Below are positions 14,157-23,077 of a stretch of 64,000 bases of DNA, piece after piece. Position numbers and translations under genes: made by a program. How positions within the stretch are numbered: position 1 is the first letter of the stretch; each line of letters opens with the position of its first letter. Source of the stretch: Cronobacter malonaticus LMG 23826 (lineage in GTDB: Bacteria; Pseudomonadota; Gammaproteobacteria; Enterobacterales; Enterobacteriaceae). Under the pieces are notes generated by a model, which was not told the origin of the DNA, made no database searches, and saw only the letters and a list, made by a program, of their open reading frames with translations. The DNA lies in assembly GCF_001277215.2 (NCBI RefSeq), contig NZ_CP013940.1:4030001-4094000 (forward strand), given 5' to 3'.

Positions 14157-14964
14157 TACTTTACTTAAGCTAAAAGCTCTTGTTGTAAAAGGCTTTTAAC
14201 CTCTCCACACGCTTTTTATTTCTGCATTACATCGAATTTTTATTACCAACGGCGACCCCAACAATTAAATCTGAGAATGGTAATTTGTAGATAACCTATC
14301 CATATATATCAAATTCAAGAATTTTATATTATAAAAAAGTAAAAACAAAACGCCCACTCAATATTTATCGCACCAATCAACACTCCACCCCCTCCCAGAG
14401 CAAGTAAACACAAAAGATTATTTTTAATGCTCAAAAATATACAGAAGTTTTTTTAATCAAAACCCCTCATCCATCAAAATTATGAATACAATAAATTTTA
14501 TTTTTTTATTTCGATAGCGAAGCACAATTAATCAAGAAACTATAGTCCTCTGACCCCAATAATTCCTCACTGAATTTCTATGCGAAATGATGACAGGACC
14601 CTGATTAAACTTCTTGTCAATCACTGCTTTGGTAGCCTCTGATGATTCAGGGCTCGAAAAGACCCCCGATTACTTACCATCATCAGTACAAGGAATAGTA
14701 GCTGTGCAAAAAAGGATACCAGCGCTGGCATTAGAATGAATATCGTTAAATGACTCTTTTTTTTTGCCGTTTTTAACACGGCAAGATCCGTAAATGTCTC
14801 CAGAGCTTTGGAAGTGAAGAGCTTAAGATAGCAGTATGCGAAAGAGAGTCGCCTTTAACGATAGATATTGCACTAGTTTGAAAATTTGTGAAGATAATAA
14901 GTCTCGATGATCTGTGTTAATCATCGGGTTTGCTCTCATTGTTAGTTATATTAGGTTTTATGAA
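14157..14964. other. 808-bp AT-rich gene-free stretch upstream of the pilus operon
   Basis: No reading frame with recognisable protein content in either strand. Base composition is far more AT-rich than flanking genes, notably 14270-14540, which is typical of H-NS-bound horizontally acquired DNA. It contains a short inverted repeat near 14769-14783 (TTGCCG/CGGCAA) preceded by a T-run, and presumably holds the pilus promoter. No gltS remnant and no fim-type inverted repeat pair could be recognised by eye. Confidence 0.6.
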
Positions 14965-15673
14965 ATGAAGAAAATACTCCTGACAACAATTCTTGCCGCC
15001 AGTTGCTGGTCAGGAATCAGTCATGCCGCTTTGACATTAAGTGCCGATCGTCTGGTATATAATGAAAAAGATGGTGATGCGTCGATAACAATCCACAGCA
15101 ATGAAGATTCGCGCCTATTTAGTCCAGTCCTGGCTGGATGCCGGTGATAGTACGGTAAAAAAAGATTTACCGTTTGTCGTAACGCCTCCGCTATTTCGTC
15201 TGGCCCCCAAAAGCGACAACGTCATTCGTATTGTCTACCTGGGCAATGGCTTGCCTGCCGATCGTGAAAGTCTCTTCTGGCTTGATGTAAAAGGCGTGCC
15301 CGGCCTGACCGATGAAGAGTCGAAAGTCGAAAATCGCATGGTGCTGGCCATTAATAACCGTATTAAGTTCTTTTACCGCCCTGCAGGTCTGAAAGGCGAT
15401 CCTGGCGACGGTGTGAAAAATGCCCACTGGAGCTTTTCAGGAAATAAATTAACGGTCGACAACGCATCGCCTTATTACCTGGTGTTAGGAAAAATCAACG
15501 CAGACAAAGAAAGCATTAAGGTTTCGGTAGTAGACAACAATACGGTTATCCCGCCCTTTGGGAAAAAATCGTACACGCTGAAACATACGCCAGCGAACGG
15601 TTCCAGCGTGGAATGGGCAGGTATTAACGATTTTGGCGTGACCTCTCAGACTTATTCTCAGCACCTTGAATAA
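14965..15673 (+). pseudogene. Periplasmic pilus chaperone (PapD/FimC family), frameshifted
   Basis: Two overlapping frames together make one chaperone. The first (from ATG 14965) gives signal peptide plus ALTLSADRLVYNEKDGDA, ending at a stop at 15145-15147. The second continues the protein as AYLVQSWLDAGD...SLFWLDVKGVPG...NRIKFFYRPAGL to 15673. Both catalytic anchors of the family are present (Arg in ADRLVY, Lys in NRIKFFYRP), with a short F1-G1 loop. Frames meet at 15110-15115, where TCGCGCC would read in frame as TCGCGCGCC; restoring 2 bp gives 236 residues, the normal length. As read, the product is truncated. First gene of the pilus operon, 13 bp before the usher gene. Confidence 0.88.
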
Positions 15674-15686
15674 CTGAAAGGGCTAT

Positions 15687-18149
15687 ATGCGTGGTAGCAA
15701 AATCAAGTGGCTCGCCTCTTTTGTGATGTCAGCCATTTTTTGTCGAACGGTGACAGCGGGTGAATATTTTGATCCAGGCCTTCTTCAAAGTGTAAATGGC
15801 GAAGCGACATTAAGCGATACCAGCTTATTAAGCCAGGGGTACCAGCCTGCAGGGACGTACCGCGTTCATATTAACGTTAATGACAAGCCAGTGATGATAA
15901 GCAGCGTCCGGTTTGAGCAGGGTAAAGATAAGCAGCTCGTTGCGTGCCTTTCTTTCAAAGCCTACCAAAAGCTGGGGGTGGATATGAGTAAGGTCAGTTC
16001 TAAAGCTGAAGACAATGATGTCAAAAACACATGCGTTTCTATGGAAGAACAGGTTCCTGGAACCAAAGTGGCCTTTGATTTCTCGAAGCTACAACTGGAT
16101 ATCACTATTCCACAAACAGTATTACGTGATGAAAGTAGTCAGGGCGTGCCAGAAGAGGAGTGGGACGACGGTATTCCGGCGTTAATAAACAATTATCAGC
16201 TTTCTGGGCAGCAATACCTTAAAGATCGGCAAGGCAACGCGAGTTCAGTCTATGCCAATTTGACTAACGGTCTGAACGTTGGCGCATGGCGCTATCGTAA
16301 TAACTCAACGCTAAGTAACAGTGAAGGCTGGCATAGCATCACTAACTATGTCGAAACGGCTGTACATGCTCTGAAAAGCGAACTGACGATTGGTGATTCC
16401 AGTACGCCTGGCGATGTGTTTGATAGCTTGTTGGTCCGGGGCGTACAGCTGGCCTCCGATGACGACATGCTGCCAGACCAGCTTAACGGTTTTGCGCCCA
16501 TCATCCGTGGTATCGCGAAAAGCAATGCGCGTGTCACGGTGCGTGAAAATGGTTATGTGGTTTATCAGCGCTCCGTGCCGCCGGGCCCGTTCGTTATTAA
16601 CGATCTATCCTCGGTGTCGGACGGGGGTAAACTGGACGTCATTGTGACAGAAGCAGACGGCTCCGAGACACACAATACGATTTCGTATTCCAGCGTGCCG
16701 CAACTGCTACGTACCGGACAAATAAAATACAACCTGTCAGTGGGGCGTTACTTATCCGGCACCGGCTCGGTTGAAGATAAACCTGAAATTTTGCAGGCCG
16801 TTATTAGCCGTGGCTTACCGCTAAATACGACATTGTATGGTGGCGCGCAATACCATGATCGCTACCACGCCCTTAGCCTTGGGCTGGGTGTGGACCTGAA
16901 AAGGCTCGGCGGTATCGCAGCGGACATCACGCAGAGCAAAGGGCGTCGTGGCGACACTCAGGAAGGCTCCGGAAAAATGGTGCGTCTGACATACCGTAAC
17001 TACCTAACAGAAACCGACACGCAAATTCAGTTAGATAACCGCTATTACTCTGGCGATTACCTCTCTTTCAGTGACTGGGCAACAGCAGAAGATCTCTTTG
17101 ACGACACGCGTAAACGTCGGGAATACAACCTGACCGTGAACCAGTCGCTAAATGAATCGAATAGTTTCTATACCACGCTAAGCCGCAGCGAAAACGTTGA
17201 CCGTTCAGTCTCGCGGATGTGGCAGATCGGCTGGAACGGCTCAGTAAAAAACGTCAGCCTTTCATTGGCTTACAGCATGACACGTAGCGAAGGCGAAGCA
17301 GAATGGGATAAGCAACTGGCGCTGACACTGTCAATGCCATTCAGTGAAGCCTTCCCGACCATGCAGCCAATGGTGAACTACACGGCAACATCCGGTCTGC
17401 AGGGCGATATTAATAACCAACTGGGCATCAATGGCAAAGTGGGCGATCACCAGAACATGACGTGGAACTCACAGCTCTCCTATGCCGCGAAGAACGGCGA
17501 GCAGAGTACGAAATCCGGCTCAGCGGGGCTGGATTATCAGGGCAATTATGGCGATATGAACGTCACCTATAACGCTGACCAAAGCAATTACATTTCGTGG
17601 AACGCGTCGGGCAGCGTGGTGGCTCATCGTCATGGCGTGACGTTTGGCCGTAACTCGTCCAACAGCCTGGCTCTGGTATCCATCCCCGGAGGCGTCGATG
17701 TGCCGCTCAATGGTGGACAGGATGTTCATACAGATTCTCGTGGCTATGCGCTGGTAACCGACTTGCGTCCATACCATCGCAACAGCCTAAGCATTGATAC
17801 CCACGAGGCGAGTAAAGATCTGGATTTTTCCAGCACCTCGACAGAGCTTGTGCCAACCAAAGATGCCATCGTGCTGGCTGAGTTCACCGCTATCAGAGGG
17901 CGTAAAGCCGTGATCACCATCAAACATAATGGCGATGTTTTGCCTTTTGGTGCCAGGGCACGTATTGAAGGCATGGATAATGTCTATTACGTCGGTGATA
18001 AAGGTCAGGTTTACCTTAATGCCGTACCGGATAAAGGTACGCTGACGTTTAAATGGGGCGACGATCAGACTTGCTCAACACCTTTTGAAATGCCGGTAGA
18101 CCAAAAGCCTGCATTACCGATTTTGTTGTTAACGCTTAACTGCCAATGA
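15687..18149 (+). CDS. Outer-membrane fimbrial usher (FimD/PapC family)
   Basis: An 820-residue usher with a signal peptide (about 1-24), N-terminal periplasmic chaperone-binding domain (FDPGLLQSVNGEATLSDTSL), a 24-strand beta-barrel, the plug domain within it (about 225-330), the hallmark block NGFAPIIRGIAKSNARVTV...PGPFVINDL, and C-terminal domains ending in PILLLTLNCQ with a Cys pair (TCSTP...LNCQ). It exports and assembles pilin subunits delivered by the chaperone. Sequence looks gamma-clade (FimD/PapC-like). The stop overlaps the next start by 4 bp (ATGA). Intact, though its chaperone gene is broken. Confidence 0.95.
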   Translation: MRGSKIKWLASFVMSAIFCRTVTAGEYFDPGLLQSVNGEATLSDTSLLSQGYQPAGTYRVHINVNDKPVMISSVRFEQGKDKQLVACLSFKAYQKLGVDMSKVSSKAEDNDVKNTCVSMEEQVPGTKVAFDFSKLQLDITIPQTVLRDESSQGVPEEEWDDGIPALINNYQLSGQQYLKDRQGNASSVYANLTNGLNVGAWRYRNNSTLSNSEGWHSITNYVETAVHALKSELTIGDSSTPGDVFDSLLVRGVQLASDDDMLPDQLNGFAPIIRGIAKSNARVTVRENGYVVYQRSVPPGPFVINDLSSVSDGGKLDVIVTEADGSETHNTISYSSVPQLLRTGQIKYNLSVGRYLSGTGSVEDKPEILQAVISRGLPLNTTLYGGAQYHDRYHALSLGLGVDLKRLGGIAADITQSKGRRGDTQEGSGKMVRLTYRNYLTETDTQIQLDNRYYSGDYLSFSDWATAEDLFDDTRKRREYNLTVNQSLNESNSFYTTLSRSENVDRSVSRMWQIGWNGSVKNVSLSLAYSMTRSEGEAEWDKQLALTLSMPFSEAFPTMQPMVNYTATSGLQGDINNQLGINGKVGDHQNMTWNSQLSYAAKNGEQSTKSGSAGLDYQGNYGDMNVTYNADQSNYISWNASGSVVAHRHGVTFGRNSSNSLALVSIPGGVDVPLNGGQDVHTDSRGYALVTDLRPYHRNSLSIDTHEASKDLDFSSTSTELVPTKDAIVLAEFTAIRGRKAVITIKHNGDVLPFGARARIEGMDNVYYVGDKGQVYLNAVPDKGTLTFKWGDDQTCSTPFEMPVDQKPALPILLLTLNCQ

Positions 18150-19129
18150 ACGCTATGAAAATGTGCTTACGTCTGGCGCAAGCCGCCGTTCTGGTGATGA
18201 CAGCAAAAGGCCTGTTCACACCTGCTTTTGCTGAAGACTGCAAAATTAAAAACAGGCCATCTACGGTGACCGTGCCGGTTTCTGTGTCCTTACCGGACAA
18301 TATCAGCATGCTGCCAATAGGCAGCGTGGTTTATAAAAGAGAGGCGACGCTTGCGCAGTTAAGCGGTACGCATGATGTTATCTCTTCAGAATGTCAGACA
18401 AAAATAAGAAATCGTCTTAGCGGTAAAATACCCGCACAACAGAGTGGACAGGATACCTACGCCACCCTGTTGCCTGGCCTTGGAATTCGAATCACGCTGA
18501 TTTATGACAAGGCGGGTTCGCCGCACAGAGAATGGGTTTTACCTTTCTCAGCACCCACGCAGGATATCAGCCATAGTCCCATTATGTCTGACGATATTAA
18601 GCTGCGGCTTGAGCTCATCAAAACCGGGGAGATCGCTCAGGGCGGTGTGTTGAATTTCCGTATTCCATCACTGATTGCGCTTAGCGATAACTCATTCGTG
18701 GCTAACCTTGTCATGACGCTGATTTCACCAAAAGCGCACTGCATGATTCAGGTCCTGACGCCTCAGGTTGAATTGCCGCCTGTGAAAATCAGCGAACTGA
18801 AGAATAAGAGCGCTAAAGCGGACCAGCCGGTGAATGTGAATCTGCTGTGTATGAATACCAGCAAAGCCAGTATCAATATTGAGGGTGTCAATGAACCCAG
18901 CTATCCCACTGTTTTCAGAAACGTCGCGCCGGTAAGCCCGGCCCAGAATGTGGGTATAGAAATGTTGTTTAACGGTGCGGTCATGCGGCCTGATTTCCCG
19001 CTGGATCTGTCATTGCCAAATCAAAACAGCTACGCGCTGCCGCTCACAGTGCGTTATGCAAAAACAGGCGATAACTTAACAAGCGGCAACGTCAAGGCTC
19101 AAATAACCTTAAGAATAAATTATCTTTAA
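18146..19129 (+). CDS. Putative two-domain fimbrial tip protein/adhesin
   Basis: A 327-residue secreted protein, about twice pilin size. After a signal peptide (about 1-29) lies an N-terminal domain with Cys32 and Cys83, then from about 198 a pilin-type domain with Cys199 and Cys235 that ends in TLRINYL, a donor-strand-accepting beta terminus. This is the architecture of tip adhesins such as FimH, but the receptor-binding domain has no similarity I recognise, so the ligand is unknown. Translationally coupled to the usher. ATGs at codons 4 and 6 are alternative starts. Confidence 0.75.
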   Translation: MNAMKMCLRLAQAAVLVMTAKGLFTPAFAEDCKIKNRPSTVTVPVSVSLPDNISMLPIGSVVYKREATLAQLSGTHDVISSECQTKIRNRLSGKIPAQQSGQDTYATLLPGLGIRITLIYDKAGSPHREWVLPFSAPTQDISHSPIMSDDIKLRLELIKTGEIAQGGVLNFRIPSLIALSDNSFVANLVMTLISPKAHCMIQVLTPQVELPPVKISELKNKSAKADQPVNVNLLCMNTSKASINIEGVNEPSYPTVFRNVAPVSPAQNVGIEMLFNGAVMRPDFPLDLSLPNQNSYALPLTVRYAKTGDNLTSGNVKAQITLRINYL

Positions 19130-19241
19130 ATCATTTTTGGTACGTCTGGGCATCAGGGAAATATGGAAAAGTATTTTTACCTTAACCGGGAAGATTGCTT
19201 TTCGCCTATTTTATTTCGAAAATTTTAAAGGATGTAAAATT

Positions 19242-19787
19242 ATGAAAAAGACTATCTTAAGCCTGGCTGTTTCCGCCTTCTTCATGGCCGGTGCAGTTCA
19301 TGCTGAAACTAACCCGTACGACGCATCAGCCACGCTGAACGTGAAAGGCAGCGTTGTTCAAACTATTGCTGACGCCTGTACTGTCACCACCAATAAATCA
19401 TCAGTTGCACTGTCAGATGATGTCGATAACTTAATTAATCAGGGTGATGATGCTACCGCTGTTGAAACCGTGCAACTGAATATTGTCGGTGAAAACTGTG
19501 CCAGCAACATCGAAGCAGGTACTATTGCTTATAAATTTACTGGTGTAGCTGCCAATGCTGATGATACGGCGCTTAAAAATTCTGATACTTCAACCACCGC
19601 TGCTAAAGGTGTAGGCATTGGTGTTTTTAACGATGCGAACAAGCCAATGAATATTAATGGTCAGGATTATATCGTCGCTTCTCCAAACGGTAATACTATT
19701 GGTCTGCAGATGGTTAAACTGAATGGTGAAGATGCTCAGGCCGGTAATATTACCAGCTCAGTGACCATTGAGATCGAGCGCCTGTAA
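19242..19787 (+). CDS. Fimbrial subunit, array copy 1
   Basis: 181 residues: signal peptide to Ala21 (GAVHA|ETNP), N-terminal donor-strand-like extension YDASATLNVKGSV, the pilin disulfide pair Cys46/Cys86, the core motif AAKGVGIGVFND, and the C-terminal strand SSVTIEIERL. The start MKKTIL is preceded by AAAGGA; the frame is open upstream to 19137 but that part does not look like a signal peptide. Very similar to copy 2 (shared GLQMVKL and SSVTIEIERL). Probably the major shaft subunit by its position next to the tip gene; which copy dominates the fibre is not known. Confidence 0.9.
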   Translation: MKKTILSLAVSAFFMAGAVHAETNPYDASATLNVKGSVVQTIADACTVTTNKSSVALSDDVDNLINQGDDATAVETVQLNIVGENCASNIEAGTIAYKFTGVAANADDTALKNSDTSTTAAKGVGIGVFNDANKPMNINGQDYIVASPNGNTIGLQMVKLNGEDAQAGNITSSVTIEIERL

Positions 19788-20025
19788 ATCGTTATTGACT
19801 GTTGCACCGTACATGCTACCGCTATTTATATAGCGCACCATGAAAGGCATATCTGCATATACTGAAAAAGTGGGGACTAATAACTGTTTCGCGTGATGGC
19901 AACTTAGCCTTTCTGTAAAACGGTATTTCCTTGTCCGTTTTCGCACCCGGAAGCAACAGACAACCGATTAATTATTAACAATACGATTGCTTGTCACCTG
20001 ATTTATTTTTAAAGGATCTAAAAAC

Positions 20026-20580
20026 ATGAAAAAGTCTATTTTAGGGTTAGCTGTTTCTGCTCTGCTGATGGCAGGTACTGTACATGCTTCAACTAACCCA
20101 AACGATGTCTCTGCAACGCTGAGCGTTACGGGCACCGTAATGGCAGATGATGTTGATGGTTGCGCTGTGAACATTGATAAAAGCTCCGTGACGTTAACCA
20201 GTGAAATCGACAAACTCGTTGAGCAGGGTGAGAGCGTTACCGCTGGCGCATCCACGCCCGTATATCTGTATGTAGCTGGTAGGAATTGCTCTCAAAATGT
20301 TCTAGAAGGTTCTATCGCGTTTAAATTCGTCGGTACGGCCGATAATGCCGACGGGACGGTACTCGCGAATACCGATGCCTCTGCAACCGCCGCAAAAGGT
20401 GTCGGGGTGGGCGTTTTTAACTTTAGCGATGGTAAGGCGCTGAAGGTTAACTCCAGCGATTATCTGCAGGCCTCAACCGAAGGTAACGTGATTGGCCTGC
20501 AGATGGTGAAGCTGAAAGGCCAAAACCCACAACTGGGTAGCGTAACCAGCTCCGTCACGATTGAAATCGAACGTCTGTAA
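20026..20580 (+). CDS. Fimbrial subunit, array copy 2
   Basis: 184 residues: signal peptide to Ala21 (GTVHA|STNP), donor strand NDVSATLSVTGTV, Cys46/Cys88, core AAKGVGVGVFNF, C-terminal SSVTIEIERL. Closest paralogue of copy 1, differing mostly in surface loops, as expected from duplication followed by divergence. Separated from copy 1 by 238 bp with its own AAAGGA ribosome-binding site, so independent transcription is possible. Confidence 0.92.
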   Translation: MKKSILGLAVSALLMAGTVHASTNPNDVSATLSVTGTVMADDVDGCAVNIDKSSVTLTSEIDKLVEQGESVTAGASTPVYLYVAGRNCSQNVLEGSIAFKFVGTADNADGTVLANTDASATAAKGVGVGVFNFSDGKALKVNSSDYLQASTEGNVIGLQMVKLKGQNPQLGSVTSSVTIEIERL

Positions 20581-20634
20581 GCCAGGGGCGGTGTGAAGCC
20601 GCCGGTGTATATAGCACATTCAGTCTTTATTAAT

Positions 20635-20659
20635 GCGGATGCTTTTTTAAAGCATCCGC
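20635..20659. terminator. 11-bp stem hairpin in the 318-bp spacer after pilin copy 2
   Basis: GCGGATGCTTT-TTT-AAAGCATCCGC, perfect stem, 54 bp after the stop of copy 2. No T-run of useful length follows, so it may act as an mRNA 3' stabiliser or partial terminator. The rest of the 20581-20898 spacer is AT-rich and shows no gene. Confidence 0.6.
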
Positions 20660-20898
20660 CTGTTTAAGTATTCAGTGCTGAATGGATATTTCATTCATTT
20701 TAGCCGTGCCGACATCTTAACCAATTTTTAATGGTCAACGCACAGACTCTGCGAGAATAAAGCTCTCAGCACAGAGAATTGTTGCAGGTGTGTACAGGCT
20801 AATATGACAATACAAATGAAATATTTTTGATTTTTCGCAGTAATAAGCAGGGCCAGTTTGCTCGGCTTATGATTCATGTCATGTATAGGATAATAAGC

Positions 20899-21450
20899 AT
20901 GAGAAAGTCTGTTGTTTGCGCCTTGGTTTCAACACTCTGTTTTATGAGTGCCGTACATGCGGAAACTACTGATAACGTTATGTCCACCTCGGATATCATT
21001 GTTGATGGTGCCATTACCTCCGGAGATGGCGCATGTACCGTCTTGATGGATAAAGATGTGGTTAACCTGTTGGCCGACAAAACTACCATTGTCCCTCAGA
21101 GCAAGAGGAAGGCCGATCATTTTGACGGTACGTTTTCCGTTTCTATGACAGGGGATGAGATCTGTATCCGGCGTATTCAGGAAGGCAAAATTGCTGTCCG
21201 CTTTACAGGGCCTGCCGATGAGGTTGAAGGCAGCGTTTTTGCTAATACAGCGACCGGTGAAAATGCGGCTAAAGGCGTTGGGGTTGGCCTGTTTTTAAGT
21301 AGCCTTGGACGAATCGCGATTAATCAAGGGGCTATTCCTGTTACACCTAAACCTTTGAGTCTGAGTGCGCAAGTGGTTGGCCTTACCGGTCAGGAAGTTG
21401 TCGAAGGTAATGTCCAGGCGTCCATTACAGTAGAAGTTGTTCGCCTGTAA
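20899..21450 (+). CDS. Fimbrial subunit, array copy 3 (divergent)
   Basis: 183 residues. Signal peptide to Ala21 (SAVHA|ETTD), donor-strand-like segment SDIIVDGAIT, Cys46/Cys89, core AAKGVGVGLFLS, and the most divergent C-terminus of the set, ASITVEVVRL. The N-terminal strand lacks the D(V/A)SATL motif of the others. The start MRKSVV follows AGGATAATAAGC; an upstream in-frame extension to 20827 is not signal-like. Could be a minor or terminator-type subunit; not provable. Confidence 0.87.
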   Translation: MRKSVVCALVSTLCFMSAVHAETTDNVMSTSDIIVDGAITSGDGACTVLMDKDVVNLLADKTTIVPQSKRKADHFDGTFSVSMTGDEICIRRIQEGKIAVRFTGPADEVEGSVFANTATGENAAKGVGVGLFLSSLGRIAINQGAIPVTPKPLSLSAQVVGLTGQEVVEGNVQASITVEVVRL

Positions 21451-21599
21451 TCATAATGCTTCATAACAACCTGGGATAAAGCCATCTCTTAAATGCAATA
21501 AGCGCATTGTCTTTTTCCGGGGTTGATATCAAGACGTATTTTCCTGGCATTATTTTTATAGATTATCAATTAACAAAAATCATGTTCTGGAGTTATGAC

Positions 21600-22148
21600 A
21601 TGAAATTAGCTTTAACGGGGTTGATGATCTCGACCTTATTGATGGCAACGGTTGCGCATGCACAAATCAGCGCCTCCGATGTGCCTGCAACGCTGACGAT
21701 TACGGGAATTGCAAGAGGCTCCTCTGAGGCAACCTGCGCGCTGGCAGCCAATGCAAGCGCCATTTATCTACGCGGCGATGTCTCTAATCTAATAGAGCTG
21801 GGTGATGATGCCGACAACATGACCTTTGTTCCCCTTCATATTGAAGGAAATAAAGAGTGCGATGCTCTGATTGAGCAGGGAAAACTGTCTTATCGATTTT
21901 TGGGTACCGCAGATGACAGCCAGGGCAGCGCACTCGCGAATGCCAGTACCGGAGAAAACGCCGCGACCGGTGTCGCTATTGGGCTTTTCGATAATAAAGG
22001 TAAACCCGTCAGTATTAACAGTACGGCCTATACGGTGTCAAAAGACGCACAGCAGGGTATTGGTTTCCAGGTAGTGAAACTGAAAGACCAGACGGCGACA
22101 GCCGGAACGGTACATGGCGTGCTAACGATTGACGTAGAGCGTTTGTAA
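21600..22148 (+). CDS. Fimbrial subunit, array copy 4
   Basis: 182 residues: signal peptide to Ala21 (TVAHA|QISA), donor strand SDVPATLTITGIA, Cys46/Cys87, core AATGVAIGLFDN in place of AAKGVG, and C-terminal VLTIDVERL. Start at MKLALTG with TGGAG upstream. Separated from copy 3 by 149 bp. Confidence 0.9.
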   Translation: MKLALTGLMISTLLMATVAHAQISASDVPATLTITGIARGSSEATCALAANASAIYLRGDVSNLIELGDDADNMTFVPLHIEGNKECDALIEQGKLSYRFLGTADDSQGSALANASTGENAATGVAIGLFDNKGKPVSINSTAYTVSKDAQQGIGFQVVKLKDQTATAGTVHGVLTIDVERL

Positions 22149-22327
22149 ACCCTTCAGGACGTTTAATACCCATCGTCTGGAAAAAAGGCAAGGAAAGCAT
22201 AAAAGAAGTTAGCTGGAGGAGTAGACCATCATGTTTATTCACATAGCAGGAAGCGAAAGCCAGCAGTTCTGTTTATCTATCTCTGAGATATTTATTACAT
22301 CAATAAGTCAACTGTAAGGAAACAAAG

Positions 22328-22909
22328 ATGAAACTTAATTTATTACATACTGCACTCGCCGCATTATTAATGGCAGGTACAGCGCAGGCAATGGCGCAAA
22401 CTCAGGACGTACCGGCAACCGTCTCCATATCCGGCGTATTAAACAATGTCAACGCAGGCTGCGTTGTCACGCTGGATAAAGAAGTGGTTTATATGGAAAA
22501 CAAAGTTAGCCATCTGCCGCTGCAGGGAGAACAGCCCTATAAACCGACCGTGGTTAATGCCTTCATTTCTGGCGAACATAAAAACGGTCAAAATAATGTC
22601 GTCTGTAGCGAAGCTGTCAAGGCTGGACATATCGCGCTGAAATTTACCGGTACGCCGGATAACGCCGATGGCAATGTGCTGGCGAATTCCTATGTGGAAA
22701 GCGGCGGCGCTAAAGGCGTGGGTGTAGGTATTTATGGTCCGACAAAACAACCCATTGAGGTTAATACCGGAACACTTGAAAATCTTACCGTCTTATCCGA
22801 TCTTCGTGGTTCTGCGGAGTTCAACTTAGAATTGGTAAAACTGGCCAATCAGGAAGTGACGCCGGGTGCAGTGACGTCTTCACTGACCGTAGAAATCGAG
22901 CGTCTGTAA
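22328..22909 (+). CDS. Fimbrial subunit, array copy 5
   Basis: 193 residues, the longest copy. Signal peptide to about Ala23, donor strand QDVPATVSISGVL, Cys45/Cys93 with an enlarged loop (GEHKNGQNNVV) between them, core GAKGVGVGIYGP, C-terminal SSLTVEIERL. A GTAAGGAAAC ribosome-binding site precedes the ATG. Followed within 6 bp by a terminator-like hairpin. Confidence 0.9.
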   Translation: MKLNLLHTALAALLMAGTAQAMAQTQDVPATVSISGVLNNVNAGCVVTLDKEVVYMENKVSHLPLQGEQPYKPTVVNAFISGEHKNGQNNVVCSEAVKAGHIALKFTGTPDNADGNVLANSYVESGGAKGVGVGIYGPTKQPIEVNTGTLENLTVLSDLRGSAEFNLELVKLANQEVTPGAVTSSLTVEIERL

Positions 22910-22914
22910 TATTC

Positions 22915-22943
22915 AACTCCTCTCCTGCGGGAGAGGAGTTTTA
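22915..22943 (+). terminator. Terminator-like hairpin between pilin copies 5 and 6
   Basis: AACTCCTCTCC-TGCG-GGAGAGGAGTT followed by TTA, starting 6 bp after the stop of copy 5. The 11-bp stem is strong; the T-run is only four long, so read-through is likely. This would lower expression of copy 6 relative to copies 1-5. Confidence 0.65.
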
Positions 22944-23077
22944 CTGTAAAGTAAAAATCCTAAACATTTTCTCGTTAGCAATAAAATCCATTCTTTCGGT
23001 TAATGTATTTAACGCACGATTCAAACTGAACGTAGCGCTGAATAAGGGGTCATTCATTATTACATTAAGGAGCGATC

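Noticed and set aside
14761..14790. Possible intrinsic terminator TTGCCG...CGGCAA beside a T-run
   Set aside because: The T-run precedes rather than follows the stem on the plus strand, and would be an A-run on the minus strand, so it cannot act as an intrinsic terminator.
14157..14964. An invertible fim-type promoter element
   Set aside because: No paired inverted repeats bounding a 200-400 bp segment and no recombinase gene were found.
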